Assembly: GCA_020137815.1 (NCBI GenBank)
Contig: CM035356.1
Coordinates: 7,835,211-7,899,210, forward strand
Direction of reading: 5' to 3'
Length of the DNA stretch: 64,000 nt
Source: Hormiphora californensis
Lineage: Eukaryota; Ctenophora; Tentaculata; Cydippida; Pleurobrachiidae
The notes beneath the pieces are model-generated. The model was not told the origin of the DNA and searched no databases. It saw only the letters and a list, made by a program, of their open reading frames with translations. Made by a program: the position numbers and the translations under genes. This document shows, piece after piece, positions 24,155-35,399 of this stretch; within the stretch, counting starts at the first letter, position 1; the number at the start of each line of letters is the position of its first letter.

Positions 24155-25995
24155 TTAATCTTCGTCATCTTCGTCGTCTTCCATTTCTGCTTCCTCTGCT
24201 TCTCGCTCAAGCTGCTCTTGTTGCATTGCCTCCAGGGCCTTTTCCTCCTCAACCGTCGGATCAGGAATCTCGGTGGTCTGAAATTGGAGGAAATAGTCAA
24301 AGTTGGGAAACTAGAAACATGTAACAATTTTTCAGCGTTTTATTTCCCCTTGAATCCAATAATTCTCACCTCAAGGTCAGCGAAGTACTCCTGCATCACG
24401 GGAGGCGGTGGCACGGGACTGTAATTCTCCGAGCTGTATTTCTGACCCCAGCCAATGTATACATTTTCAACCTTTTTATCAATCCCATACGCATATGCCC
24501 CGGGCCAAGCGTTTGATCGTATGAAAGCAATGGAATACTGTGGAACTAGATCAGAGCTCCGACAGGCGGACCACGCCGGGAACCCATCTACATTTGCATC
24601 TTGTGAAATGGGGTTGAGAAGGGGCGGACCCTCCTCTTCCTGAATTTCATCTAACCCTTCCTCCTCCTCTTCCTCCTCTTCCTGTCAAAAAGGAATAAGA
24701 TTTCTAAATGACATCCAAAGAGTTTATGATAAGATGAGCAGATTGCAGAATTGTAGTTTTTGACTAAAAAACATTCACAAAATCAGCACAGTTTGTCTTA
24801 CATCTTCGAAATCCTCTGCCTCTCCCTTTACTGCGGGGTTGACCCATTTGCACCTGCCCTGGGGCAGGATGTGTAGGACGTGGTGTACCCAGTTTCTCAA
24901 CTCAGGATCCACCAGCTCTTCAATTGAAAGGGGCTCATATTCTGGGTTTAGAACACACTCGTCCCTACCCTCAGCCATACTGTCGTCCTCATCCCCATCT
25001 TCAAACCTAGGATAGAGGTGGGGTTAGACATCTTCAAACCTAGGGATTAGTTGGGGTTAGGCATCTTGTACGCATGGTGAAAATAATGGGGGGATACTCC
25101 TAGATCTAACTTCTTCTTACTTTCGGTAATCGATGGGGCAGATATGGGTTCCAGCACTGATTCTGGCAATCTGAGCCCTCAGGTAGTTTATTTCAGTTCC
25201 GGGGAAGGGAGGGTAGCTCACAACGGGGGCATTGAGGTCACCGGTGAAGAACTTCTTGATCTTTCGAGCACAAGTTATCTCCGCTGGATCAACTGGTGGT
25301 AGTTTCACCCACTCTGAACCAGGCTCATTGCACACAAAATATACTCTCTTGTTACATCCAGTACTCTCCTCCTTTGGAACTTTTGGGGGTTGTTTCCAGT
25401 CAGGTTTTGGTACCGCATCCTCCTCTTCCTCCTTCTCCTCCTCTTCTTCTTCCTCTTGCTGGTTTGCCTCCGCCTCCTCTTCCTCCTGCTCCTCTTCCTC
25501 ACCATCTTTAAACTCTACCTCCGCCACGATGTAGCTCTTTTTCGTTCCCATAATCTTACCCCAGAACCGCACATCCTGTAGGTTGTGTGTGCTGACCAGG
25601 ATCTTCAACGCTAGGTTAATCCGGAACGTTTCCACCCGTCCCAGACCGATACCAGCATACTCAAAGTGATGTGCAATTTCCATAAGATCAGGAAGGGGCA
25701 TATCTACATCATCGTCATCTCGCTCCGGTTCTACCTCCTCCGATCGCTCAAACAACTGTGCCTGTGTCTGGGCCACTTTCACCTCCTCCTCTCCCAACTC
25801 TCGGTCCACTGGCTCTGCTGACCGTACTGACTTGGATATGTCCTCAAAAGTATCGATAGGATTGGGAGATCTGTTTTCCAGGACGGAGTGAAGCACCTTG
25901 CAGAGGTGATCGTATATGCTACCCCCGGCCACTCCTGCAGCGGGTTCTGTTTTCAGGAAGGCTTTGGCATCATCTATCATAGCCTGGGAAGGCAT
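24155..25995 (-). CDS. Radial spoke head protein, RSPH4A/RSPH6A family (paralogue 2)
   Basis: Four minus-strand exons join in phase: 25995-25121, 25006-24802, 24681-24370 and 24277-24155, giving 504 residues. The same landmarks as paralogue 1 appear in the same order ([40 protein letters not shown], Glu-rich insert, [36 protein letters not shown], an acidic tail). It would act in the radial spoke head of motile cilia. Compared with paralogue 1 it lacks two introns: the one after residue 68 and the one just after the VYIG motif. The Glu-rich insert is also longer. The two coding sequences are very close around the [14 protein letters not shown] block, and the intergenic distance is about 4.3 kb, so this is a tandem duplication. 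A short direct repeat of the acceptor region lies beside exon 2 at about 25001-25045. Confidence 0.95.
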
Positions 25996-26316
25996 GGCTC
26001 CTGTTCCTACTATGCTACTAGAGAGAGATAGGGATGTTTAAGTTTGTTAAGTTGTTTCTTAGCATCGATACAGAGAGGGGAAGGGAAAGATTTGATACAC
26101 CGGAAGTTTTTTAAAACATCAGTAACCATTTACAAGCTTTGTACACAATCATACGGCAGAGTCATCAAACTTTCTCAAATCACAACACACTGATTTTCTG
26201 AACTCTTCTTCCCACTCAAATTTCACTCATATCATTCCCCTATATCATCCCCCTAGATATTATCTCACTCTTCACATATATCTCTTAATGATCATTACCC
26301 TCCTTCTTCTCCTCCC

Positions 26317-27050
26317 TCAGCTCTCCTCTAGAAGCATGAGGGGTGCAAAGTCCCGGAAATAAACAACCTGTTTATCTTGATCAACGGCAGCTGATAGCAT
26401 TTCCTCCATTTCCTCGCTGGTAAAGGATTCACCCTCGGTAGTTAGGTACTTCTGGAGTTCGTCAGGAGTAAGGTAGCCCTTGCCATCCTTGTCGAGCACC
26501 TCAAAAGCTTTGATTATCCTAAAAAGGAGGTGATTGTTAAACGATTTAGTCAGAACTCAGAGAGAAAGAAATGAAGAAAGAGGAAGATAGAGAGGGAGGA
26601 GGACTGAGGGAGAAAGAGAGATTTATCTTTTTGTTCCTACCTGTCCTCAGGCTCAGGTCGATATCGGCTCTTGTCCATTAGGACTCGCGTCATCATGGGT
26701 TCAAACCGTTCATAGCGAACGTAACCAGTCGGTTCATCTTCTTCAACCTCCGCTATCATGTCATTGAGTTCTCCCTCGGTAGGGAAACAGCCCAGAGATC
26801 TGGAGGGAGTTGGTTTATATATGGTGGTTGGTTTAGAAATGGAAGAGGGGCGAGAATATCGATTTATTGTGGAAGATAGAACAAAAATAATAGTTGTCAC
26901 CGGGGACTCTCACCTTATGATAGTGCCGACCTCCCTCATATCAACTGTATCGTTGTTTTCATGATCAAAAATCCTAAACGCATCCATGACCAACTTCTGC
27001 ATTTCTAGCTGAGCCGGATCTTCGACCTTTTCTCCCCCATTACTGCCCAT
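26317..27050 (-). CDS. DRC8: Dynein regulatory complex subunit 8 (EF-hand protein EFCAB2)
   Basis: Three minus-strand exons (27050-26914, 26799-26641, 26518-26317) join in phase to a calmodulin-like protein of 165 residues. It shows FRIFDHENNDTVDMREVGTI, then SLGCFPTEGELNDMIAEVEE, then PTGYVRYERFEPMMTRVL and FEVLDKDGKGYLTPDELQKY. This series closely follows EFCAB2, the DRC8 subunit of the nexin-dynein regulatory complex that links outer doublets and regulates dynein in motile cilia. The third EF-hand loop (DKDGKGYLTPDE) keeps the acidic ligands, while the first (DHENNDTVDMRE) keeps most of them. It lies 0.3 kb from both its neighbours, which are ciliary genes on the same strand. Confidence 0.92.
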
Positions 27051-27375
27051 AATGGCTACTAGGGTTAATAATAATAATTATAGACGAATGGCGAAATCAA
27101 AATAGTAGTTACATACAGATGTAAAAACTATATCCAGAGGTCGCTGGGGATTAAGGAAATAAAGCAAAGGGGATAGAGTAATTTTCTAAAGCATAGTAAC
27201 CACGCAATTCCCCGCACACCATGGTGCATGAAGTGCGGTTATAAATTCAAATATTTCACATATAACAGCTCAACATATCTCTGTACGTAACCAGCACGTA
27301 ACAACTATAACATATGACGTCAATTTATGACGTCACTTTGGATTAACTATCCCCTTTTTCTCTTTTTGTGTCTTT

Positions 27376-28906
27376 TCATCTCTCAGGTTCTTCTTCGCCC
27401 GCCACTTGATTAATTTTTTGGAAATGTTGCGAGTTCTTGAATTCCGAAAAGAGTGTAAACAGGAGATGGAGCGAGTGTATTCGGTTTCTGTTGGGAAAGG
27501 GAAGTGATGCAATATAATCATAAATTAGTGAATAACACCCTTGCTAATTCGAATAAAATGATAAAGAGCTAAGTTCTAACTTACTGATAAATCGGAATAT
27601 CTAGAATACTACAGATAATATCAACATATTCCCCTAGTTCGCAGTCCATTTCCGCTGAGGGTAACTTGATTCGCGATAAAAGATCTTCCATCTCTGTTGG
27701 CCATTCCTAGGGAATCATTATTAGTGAATTAATTAATCAATTACTAAAACTAGTTTTTATTAAAACTTGTTTTTATTGGTTATTTATTGGATGATTCAAC
27801 TATTTTTAGAACACGTTTTAAATCGAACCTGCATAAGAATGTCGATGTCGGGCATGTTTTTTGAGTAGTGAACGGCTGGGGGAGGTTTCTGGCGATGCAA
27901 TTCGGAGATGTTCTTAATCCACGATTCAATGGCTTTAGGATTCTTTTCAGCGTTTTCTATACTGGAAACCTGGTTAAAGTATCAGTTACATGCTTGAAGG
28001 TTTTGTTAATTGGTCAATTATTACATGCACCTCTCTCGTGCAATATACTGTAACACAGTGAAATTCAGATGTATGTAATACCTGCATTGCTCGAGCGGTG
28101 CTTTGCTTTGTTATGGCCCTTATTTGGAGATCCAGGACGGTCGGGTCGCTCTGTTTCGCACACGGCTCATCGATACACGCCAGACCAAGTTTATTGACTT
28201 GCCCATCTGGTCGGGGTACCGTGATGAAGGCGTCAATATCGCCCACAGCAGGGATGAAGTCGGGGATGAACGGCTTCAGCTTGTGATCTAATTCAACCTG
28301 TATGGTTAGAGTTATTAATTGAATTGATTTTACCTACTTCAAGAACAAAAGGCGTAGTGTTATAGCAGGAGCTACCACTTTGGTTTCAGTCTGTTATTTA
28401 CCTGTTGAGGCGTGTATCGTGTGATGTATTGGAACAGGTCCTTGATATCGTGAGAGACGTTGAGGTTCTCAAAATCAACTGGATTATACCCTCCCTCAAA
28501 CACCCCACCCTGCTCACCATCCTCCTCTTCCTCTTCTGTACTCTCTTCATCATCATCCAACATTCCACCCATTATCTTTTTCTGGGCGGCAGGAACCACT
28601 GGATCTGGTTTTTGAGCATGTGCATACCTGTACGGGTGACTGGTGAGATTGAGTCACTTTGAACTTAAAATAATCATCGGATTAATTAGAATTTGTGAAT
28701 GAGGTGAACTCGTACCCCGTCTGAATATCATCATCATCTTCGTCATCTTCCTCTTCATCTTCTTCTTCGTCAGAACAATGTGAGAGGTCCTGTCGCATTG
28801 GTCTTGCTCTAGGGGTCACAGACAGGGCCGTTGGAACATCTTCAGCATCGCTAACATCAACACTCTCATCATATGGTAGGTTGCTTACTGGCCGATCTTC
28901 ATCCAT
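27376..28906 (-). CDS. IFT46: Intraflagellar transport protein 46
   Basis: Six minus-strand exons (28906-28716, 28627-28402, 28297-28082, 27969-27829, 27706-27585, 27487-27376) join in phase to 335 residues. After a disordered acidic N-terminus (runs of Asp and Glu) comes the conserved IFT46 core: LFQYITRYTPQQVELDHKLK, FIPDFIPAVGDIDAFITVPR, DEPCAKQSDPTVLDL, AEKNPKAIESWIKNISELHR, PDIDILMQEWPTEMEDLL and HLLFTLFSEFKNSQHF. IFT46 is a core subunit of the IFT-B complex and carries outer dynein arm cargo into cilia. The start at 28906 is the first ATG in the frame. The upstream 0.9 kb is shared with the divergent SLC35B2 gene and contains a forkhead-like site at about 28972-28983. Confidence 0.95.
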
Positions 28907-28971
28907 CACTTGAGAGACATTGATTGACGTATTATAAGGGCGCAATCATTGCTGTAATTACAATCAAAGTT

Positions 28972-28983
28972 GTTTGTAAACAA
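28972..28983. promoter_or_regulatory. Candidate forkhead (FOXJ1-type) site upstream of IFT46
   Basis: GTTGTTTGTAAACAAA contains the forkhead core GTAAACA about 70 bp upstream of the IFT46 start codon. FOXJ1 drives motile-cilium genes in animals through such sites. The match is short and one would occur by chance fairly often in AT-rich DNA, so it is suggestive only. Confidence 0.3.
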
Positions 28984-29545
28984 AAAATTTGAAAAATCAA
29001 AACATTTTCGCAAAACTGAAAAAATCTCAAATTCCAAAACATGAACATTTGTGTGCGCGCGGCGCTAAATTAAGTGCAAGCCGCGCATTATTGAATTTAC
29101 TTCGCGCGTTACGTTTTGACCATCGCTTTTATCATTATTTGTTCCTCGATACAAAATAAAATTTGTCTCTTGGTTTCACTTTTCAATTTTTTTGCCTTTT
29201 TTGAAATTGAAAATTCGTTTTTTTCTTCCAAAAAGTGAAAATCTGTTCCTTTTTCTGCTTGTTCTACTTGAATAAACCCTGAAACTACATGAATTATTAT
29301 ATGTACTCAACTGTCGTGGTTTGATATCGTCTCACAAGCAACTGAAAGGTTGAGCCCCGTCCGACCTCCTACCGCAGGTCGCCGGAGTCCTGCAGCTTGC
29401 GACCTGCCTCCTTGAGCCTCAGCTGTAACGAAGCTGCAGTGGGCCTATGCGGTTAAAACCGTTTCGCTAACCAAGACCAATGCCCTACCAATCACACCCC
29501 TACCGGAATTTTACGTCTGGGAAGCAATTCATTTACTTTATCCCC

Positions 29546-29810
29546 TAAAGTGCGATTTTTAATAATGCGAACCGCTGACGCGCATTAATAATAACATAAT
29601 TCCATTTGCGCGTGCTAAATCCGGTTCCTGATAAGATAGAGACTTGTCATTGGTCGCATTGGAAAGATAAAATTTTTCTCTTTCCAACGCAACCAAGATG
29701 AAGTCTTTATCTTATCAGGATCCAGAGATATGATCGAAACAACCGACAAAAAACTTTCCCACGGGGCGTGGGAATTTTTTGCGGTTCGCTTTATTAAAAA
29801 TCGGACTTTA
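29546..29810. mobile_element. MITE, family C, ending 4 bp before the SLC35B2 start codon
   Basis: A 265-bp foldback. The 30-base ends match in inverted orientation at 28 of 30 positions (left TAAAGTGCGATTTTTAATAA then TGCGAACCGC, right GCGGTTCGCT then TTATTAAAAATCGGACTTTA). A second internal inverted repeat nests inside (CCTGATAAGATAGAGACTT with AAGTCTTTATCTTATCAGG, and CATTGG-CGCATTGGAAAGA with its inverse). Its terminal TAAAGTNCGATTTTT is shared with family A MITEs in this window. Confidence 0.75.
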
Positions 29811-29814
29811 CAGA

Positions 29815-32800
29815 ATGTCGAGATGGATGTTAGTGTTGTTATTGCTACTAGTTGAAACTGTGTTCGGAGATATACAGCCTGGGGAGACCTTTCAGGCGCA
29901 CAGTGTACTACCAGAATGGTTCCTCTCTCTTATTCAGAATCTGTTCACATATGGGCTGGTGATTGTACCGGGTGCACTTGCTATTCGATGGATCAAACAG
30001 ACTAACTACATCGAGAAAATTAGTAAGTTTTACTGTTAATAAAATGTTCATTTACATAAAATATACTCACTGGTCACTTTGCTAAACTTTCTCAATTCAG
30101 ATCCCGGTGGCCCAATGTACAAGATAATCCTGACATGTGTCTATGGAAAGAAGGATATTGTGGCAGATGATATTCTTGAGAAAGGAGAGGGTGCTGTAAC
30201 ACCAGAGACAAAGTCAGACCCTCAGTCACCAGTCAATAAATTGCTTCTGTGTGTCATTGGTAAGAATTGGACGGTGTTTTGGAATATAGAAATAGTTTAT
30301 ATCTTTGGCGTTCTTGTTCTTCTTTCTGTCCCTCTCTACCCCGTTCTCTTGATTTGCCTTGCTCGACCCTGTTTCAAATGTAAAGGAGGGTTAGAACATA
30401 ACAACTCTTGATGATCCACTCTTTATTCAGGTCTGCAGTGCAGTTACCTGATGTGGGGATATCTCCAGGAGAAGATAATGATCACCAAATATGGAGATAT
30501 GCAATTCAAGGACTCCCAATTTCTGGTCTTTATGAACCGTATCCTGGCTCTGGCAATGGTATCTGGATATGTGACTTTGTTTAAACAACCACCTCACAAG
30601 ACACCACTTTACAAGTATGTTTCTCCTCAATTTTGACTAGTGAAAACCGGTACCAGTTTTTAGAGAAATGCTTTTTATAAATTTTATTAATTTTATTAAT
30701 TTTTTCCCTGCCCGGGTGGATGCCCGAAGGGCATCCACCCGGATGATCGTTTTAGCACGTGTGCTAAAAAGATCATAAAGGGTTTAGAAATCTCGGATTT
30801 GAAATAGTAACTCGAGCGTGGTCAAAATCGCGTGTGTCACGGTAGCAGCCTGACAACCGCGATGCTGACAATTTTGAAAAGTTCGTCTGCAAAGTTATTA
30901 CAGTACGGATTTCGGTGGCGCGCGCTCAGAATTTGCTGCGCGCGCACACTCTCAATGCAGCGTATGTATACACACCTCGCGCGTTACAGCATAGCCGTAG
31001 CGCTCGAATGGATTTAACTTCTTGGTAAATCTGATTGAAACTAAAAGGCGTTGAAAGCTCAGCTCGTTAGTATGGTGACTGAGGGAACGTGAGAAGTTTC
31101 CCATGCATAGCTTGGTGTCACATAACATTGTAATTAGGCGTTGGCGGACGACGATCAGATCACATTGCACGGTATCGTCTGGTGTGACTGTGAGCGGCGC
31201 TTACCAGATCTCATCGTTTATCAGTGATCGGTTCGAGTGTTCGTTGGCAGGGAAACACAGCATTATGAAACATAATGCAATAATAATTCTTGTTATTACT
31301 TTAAAACATTTCAGGTACTCCTTCTCTTCATTCTCCAACATTATGAGCAGTTGGTGTCAGTATGAAGCTCTCAAATACGTGTCATTCCCTACTCAGGTAC
31401 AATTTTCAAAAGTATATCTTTCTTTTATGATAGGATATTACAAACGATACCCGTGGTTATTACAAATGTGTGTTTAATTTCTGTTTTATGATACATACAT
31501 GTAGAAATGTTAAACCTCAAGATACAGCTAGTATAGTAAAAAGTATAGTACAGCGAGTATAGTAAACTTTGATAATGGCCTTTCCCTATTATCTCTCTCT
31601 GTCTCCCTCTCTCTCCCTTCTTTTGTCGCAATAGTGAACACTGAACAAACATCTGGTGTCACACGTTTCTCACACCCACTAAATTATATCACTCTTGTTC
31701 ATGGAGGTCTGTAGATATTACAAACTCATTACCACCCAGTTCACCCCTCCTCCTCCTTCACCGGTCACCCTCAACCATGATGTACCTGCATTTCGTACCT
31801 CCCTATTTACAATCACTCCCACCAACCCAACAACCCTACTTTTCTTACCCCACTAAGTTAGTGGCACTACCCCTGCACCCCACAGGTGATATGTAAAGCC
31901 AGTAAAACAATGGCTGTCATTATTATGGGCAAAGCTGTCTCCGGCAAGAAGTTCCCTGCGTATGAGTATGTGTGTGCGGCCCTCATCTTTGTGGGTGTGA
32001 GTGTCTTCCTGCTGTGGAACCCTCAGGAGACGGAGAAGAATTATACCACCGAGACAACGGTATTTGCATTTACAATTTGATCTTATCCAAGAATAACTAA
32101 TTAATAAGTTGTAATTGTGTTCTTATCAATGATAATAAGAAAGTAAAGCAACTTGGTTTTGTTAATCCTAACCCCCCCTTCAGTTTTCTGGGTTGATAAT
32201 TCTGTTGGGTTACATCGTGTTTGATAGTTTCACATCTAATTGGCAGGGAGAATTGTACTCAACATACAGCATGTCATCCTATCAGGTGAGCCGCCGAAAC
32301 ATGCCTCATATGACAGCTCCCACACCCGGGACGCGTCCTTACCCCCTACCAGGTTGGTGAGTACCCCTAAATGAGAGATGCTGCTCTCGAGTCTCGGGAG
32401 ATCCAATGCTTTCCAAAATTAAATCCCCATTAAATCATGTGATAGGAAGAGGGACAAAGTAGGAACGTCTAATCTATCATCCCCCCTCTATCATGACCTC
32501 TCCGGTTTATAACTAAAGCTACCAAGTAGCTGTACCAAAATTTAGCTTCTTATTGCCCCACACGGTATTGTCAACCTGTAACCGGTCCTCTAAATTCAGT
32601 GTATGTTAGGAACAAATATCTTCTCCTCTCTGTTCACTGGAGTCAGCTTGTTAATGGAGGGGTTGTTATTCTCCAACCTCCTTCTCTGTTTGAACACCCC
32701 TGCCCTGGCATATGACGTCATCAGCATGTCAATCTTCTCAATGACTGGTTAGTGTTTGGTAACCAGGGTCACCAGGGGTAGCTAGTGTTTGGTAACTAGG

Positions 32801-33466
32801 GGTCACCAGGGGTAGTTAGTGTTTGGTAACCAGGGGTAACCACTAACCAATATGTTGTAACTAGGGGTGTAACCACCTCCCCCCTCCAGGTCAGTTCTTC
32901 ATTTTCTACTGTATCGAGACATTTGGACCGGTAGTGTTTACCATTATCATGGCATGTCGCCAAGTTCTCAGTATCGTGGTATCTTGCTTCATGTTTGGAC
33001 ATCCCCTCACCGCTCAGTCCTTCCTCGGAGCTATCATCGTCTTCATTGCAATCTTCCTGAGAATATACGCCAAACAACGGAGTCGCAAGTAAAAAAAGAA
33101 ACGAAGCAGAGCTGTCAATTACTAATGTATGTTGGTGCGCCTTGGCCATGTTGCATGTTATGATCTTTCTTGTGTTTTTTTGTGATGTTTCTTGAGTCTA
33201 AGAAGATTGGTAGTTACATTTTAGGAACATAAAATCATAAGATCGAATCAACTCGATAATAGATCTCTGAGATGACATCGAATATAATGCATGCTAAAAT
33301 TCTCTCTTTACATGTATTTATGTGTGTGAGATTCTCTCCATTACCCCCCCCCCTCTCTGATAGTGATAACACCAAGCAAGATATTGTGGAAAAGGAAGAG
33401 GAAAAACCAGTGGACCGATGGAGTCAATACCCGGCCATACCTGTAAACTGTCTGGTTAAATACTGA
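29815..33466 (+). CDS. SLC35B2: Adenosine 3'-phospho-5'-phosphosulfate (PAPS) transporter 1
   Basis: Eight exons join in phase (29815-30022, 30101-30259, 30431-30614, 31315-31396, 31886-32059, 32184-32285, 32600-32747, 32890-33092) to 419 residues ending in a Lys/Arg-rich tail. SLC35B2 exchanges PAPS into the Golgi lumen, where sulfotransferases use it. Diagnostic stretches are [73 protein letters not shown] and [11 protein letters not shown]. An N-terminal hydrophobic segment is followed by about ten membrane helices. If a donor inside the last codons (CGCAA before GTAAAA at 33088) is used, an extra in-phase exon 33364-33466 replaces the stop and gives 452 residues with a charged tail. Both forms are open. 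The intron at 30615-31314 carries a double hairpin. Confidence 0.93.
30707..30775. repeat. Double hairpin in an SLC35B2 intron
   Basis: CCGGGTGGATGCCC and GGGCATCCACCCGG pair perfectly around GAA, followed at once by a second imperfect hairpin GATCGTTTTAGCAC with GTGCTAAAAAGATC. A similar short GC hairpin (TTCGCCC-TAC-GGGCGAA) lies in another intron at about 6052-6070. Probably the ends of small transposable elements. Confidence 0.6.
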
Positions 33467-34318
33467 AACACTGTCGGTAGAGAGAGATACAGAGAGAAAG
33501 AAAGAGTGAGAGTGCTCTGTATTTGTGGGATGGGGCACAAATCTGGCTTGTTATAAAAAAACTGGACTCAGTTGCTTGCATGATGAGAATTTCGTTGTAT
33601 ATGATATCCCAATATGGGTTGTTGAAAGTTTAAACCCCCCGATATGCAGCCCTTTTAGTGGTTCCCTAACCTTCTAAAGTAAACATCGGCGATTTACTGG
33701 TAGTTTTAACAAAACCTGTGAGGGAGAATTATGCTATAACAGATACTAAATAGTAAATACTTCCTGGGATACTGTGCGAATGAATATCTCATAATACCAA
33801 GACTACAAGAATGTTTCTCGTATGATGAGTAAGCTATGAGTGTAGTAGGTATATGTGTAGGGTGGCAAGACTGTTGAGGAGTGAAAGGTCGCCGTGTTCT
33901 GTGTGATACGTGTTGGTAACCCGTGGAGCGCGCCCCGCCGAACGCATCTTGAGGTAGGAGTTGTGCGCGGGCAACGACCCACCGGGTGACGGCTAAAACG
34001 AAATTGATCAATGGTGCTGTTCTGCGGCAGAATCTGCCAAGGATGCCAGTGAACCAACCTTCAATTGATTTAAAATGTCTCCAATTTGCCAGATTTTGCA
34101 TTAGTTTGCTTGTTGATAGTATCCAAATCGCGCATGGGAATTTGATGGACTATGCGTGTTTTTTGTATAAACACTGCAACAAGGTACCGCGCGACAAAAT
34201 AGTTTTAAAACGTGCGCGCGTGAAATCTTAAGGTTTTTTTTACCGATTTGACGTTTTTTGGTCATTTTTCCCTTGGCATGCGCTGCAGACCCCAAGTGCG
34301 CGCGTTTTCCACGGCTTC
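33467..34318. other. Intergenic DNA without a supportable gene
   Basis: AT-rich DNA with GC-rich islands such as GCGCGCCCCGCCG near 33929. The longest minus-strand frames look random in composition. The last 35 bases match the repeat that follows the MITE at 2811-3105. Confidence 0.5.
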
Positions 34319-34473
34319 TAAAGTCGGATTTTTTGAAGTTGTCACCCCCCTTCTCGTGCGCGGAATGTTTTTGCGCGTCACATCACATGTTAACGTGTGG
34401 TGTGCGCGTCAAAATTGATAAATTTCACATGCGCGGTCATTTTGGGGTGACAACTTCAAAAAATCCGACTTTA
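34319..34473. mobile_element. MITE, family A copy 2
   Basis: A 155-bp element with ends TAAAGTCGGATTTTTTGAAG then TTGTCACCCCC, and GGGGTGACAACTTC then AAAAAATCCGACTTTA. The ends match family A copy 1 at 1872-2087, but the inside is shorter and contains CACATGTTAACGTGTGG, a word also present in the family B element at 35034-35189. Confidence 0.8.
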
Positions 34474-34712
34474 GGGCCTGTAGCATAAACCCTAACCTTA
34501 ATCCTAATACCAACCTAAAGTTAGGGTTAGGATTAGTGTTTGGGTTAAGGATTGAACCCTAGGCCTTGGACCTAGGTTTATCATATTGTCATAAAAGTGT
34601 GGGGTTAACCCCTAGGTCTAGTGGTTAGGCTCGTACCCCTAACTGGAACCGAAACCCGGTGCTAACTCTAACCCTAGCCTTAACCCTATGGCTAAACTAA
34701 CTCTAAGGTGTC

Positions 34713-35004
34713 ATGAGATATGCCTCATGAGGCCTCATGAGACATGCCTCATGTCAAAACTGCTCATGAGGCCTCATGAGACATCAAAACAAAGTCGGGA
34801 TGAGGCACATGTCTCATGAGGCCTCATGAGCAGTGTCTCATGAGGCCTCATGAGGCCTCATGAGTGCCTCATGAGGCGCCTCATGAGGTCTCATGAGGCC
34901 TCATGAGGCACTAAAACAGCTGAAAATGTCTCATGAGGCCTCATGAGGCGCCTCATGAGTGCCTCATGAGGCCTCATGAGGCGCCTCATGAGGCCTCATG
35001 AGAC
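34713..35004. repeat. Cluster of TCATGAGGCCTCATGA palindromes
   Basis: About 290 bp made of CCTCATGAGG and GGCCTCATGAGGC units, spaced irregularly by ACATG, TGCCT or CAAAACA words. Each unit is a self-complementary palindrome, so single strands could form many alternative hairpins. No coding content. Confidence 0.9.
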
Positions 35005-35033
35005 AAACGGACACGTTCTTCCGACTTACCGCA

Positions 35034-35189
35034 TAAACTCCATTTTTTTTCAACTGTTCACCCCCCAAAGTCGTGCGCGGAATTATTTTGCGCGTTTATC
35101 ACATGTTAACGTATAGCGCGCGCCACCCAAATTCTAATTTTTATTAAATTTCAGTTTTTGGGTGAACAGTTGAAAAAAAATGGACTTTA
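35034..35189. mobile_element. MITE, family B (TAAASTCCATTTTTTTTC ends)
   Basis: A 156-bp element with ends TAAACTCCATTTTTTTTCAA then CTGTTCACCCCCC, and GGGTGAACAGTTG then AAAAAAAATGGACTTTA. The layout mirrors family A (TAAAGTC, a T run, CAAC/GTTG word, CACCCC), and the internal ACATGTTAACGT word is shared, but the end sequences differ in a compensating way on both sides. Confidence 0.75.
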
Positions 35190-35399
35190 GGCCAAATTTT
35201 TCCCCGATTTGGCTCACTTTTCGGTTTGTTGGGTCGTTGACGCATTTGATGAGGATATACAAGCTCCTGACGCTCTTTTCCACGTCCAAAAACTCATTTT
35301 ATGATCACTGGTACTGGTACTTTTGCCTGGTTGAATGCCTAAGGATTTCAAAATTAATTTTCCTAAATTCGACCCCACTTTATTTTCTTTATTTTAGCC

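Noticed and set aside
24230-24250. Apparent frameshift in the last exon of radial-spoke paralogue 2
   Set aside because: A careful recount of the T run gives four bases, the expected number, and the exon total returns to a multiple of three.
29350-29520. tRNA-like or tRNA-derived SINE on the minus strand
   Set aside because: Weak matches to box A and box B, but no cloverleaf forms and no poly-A or second copy is visible.
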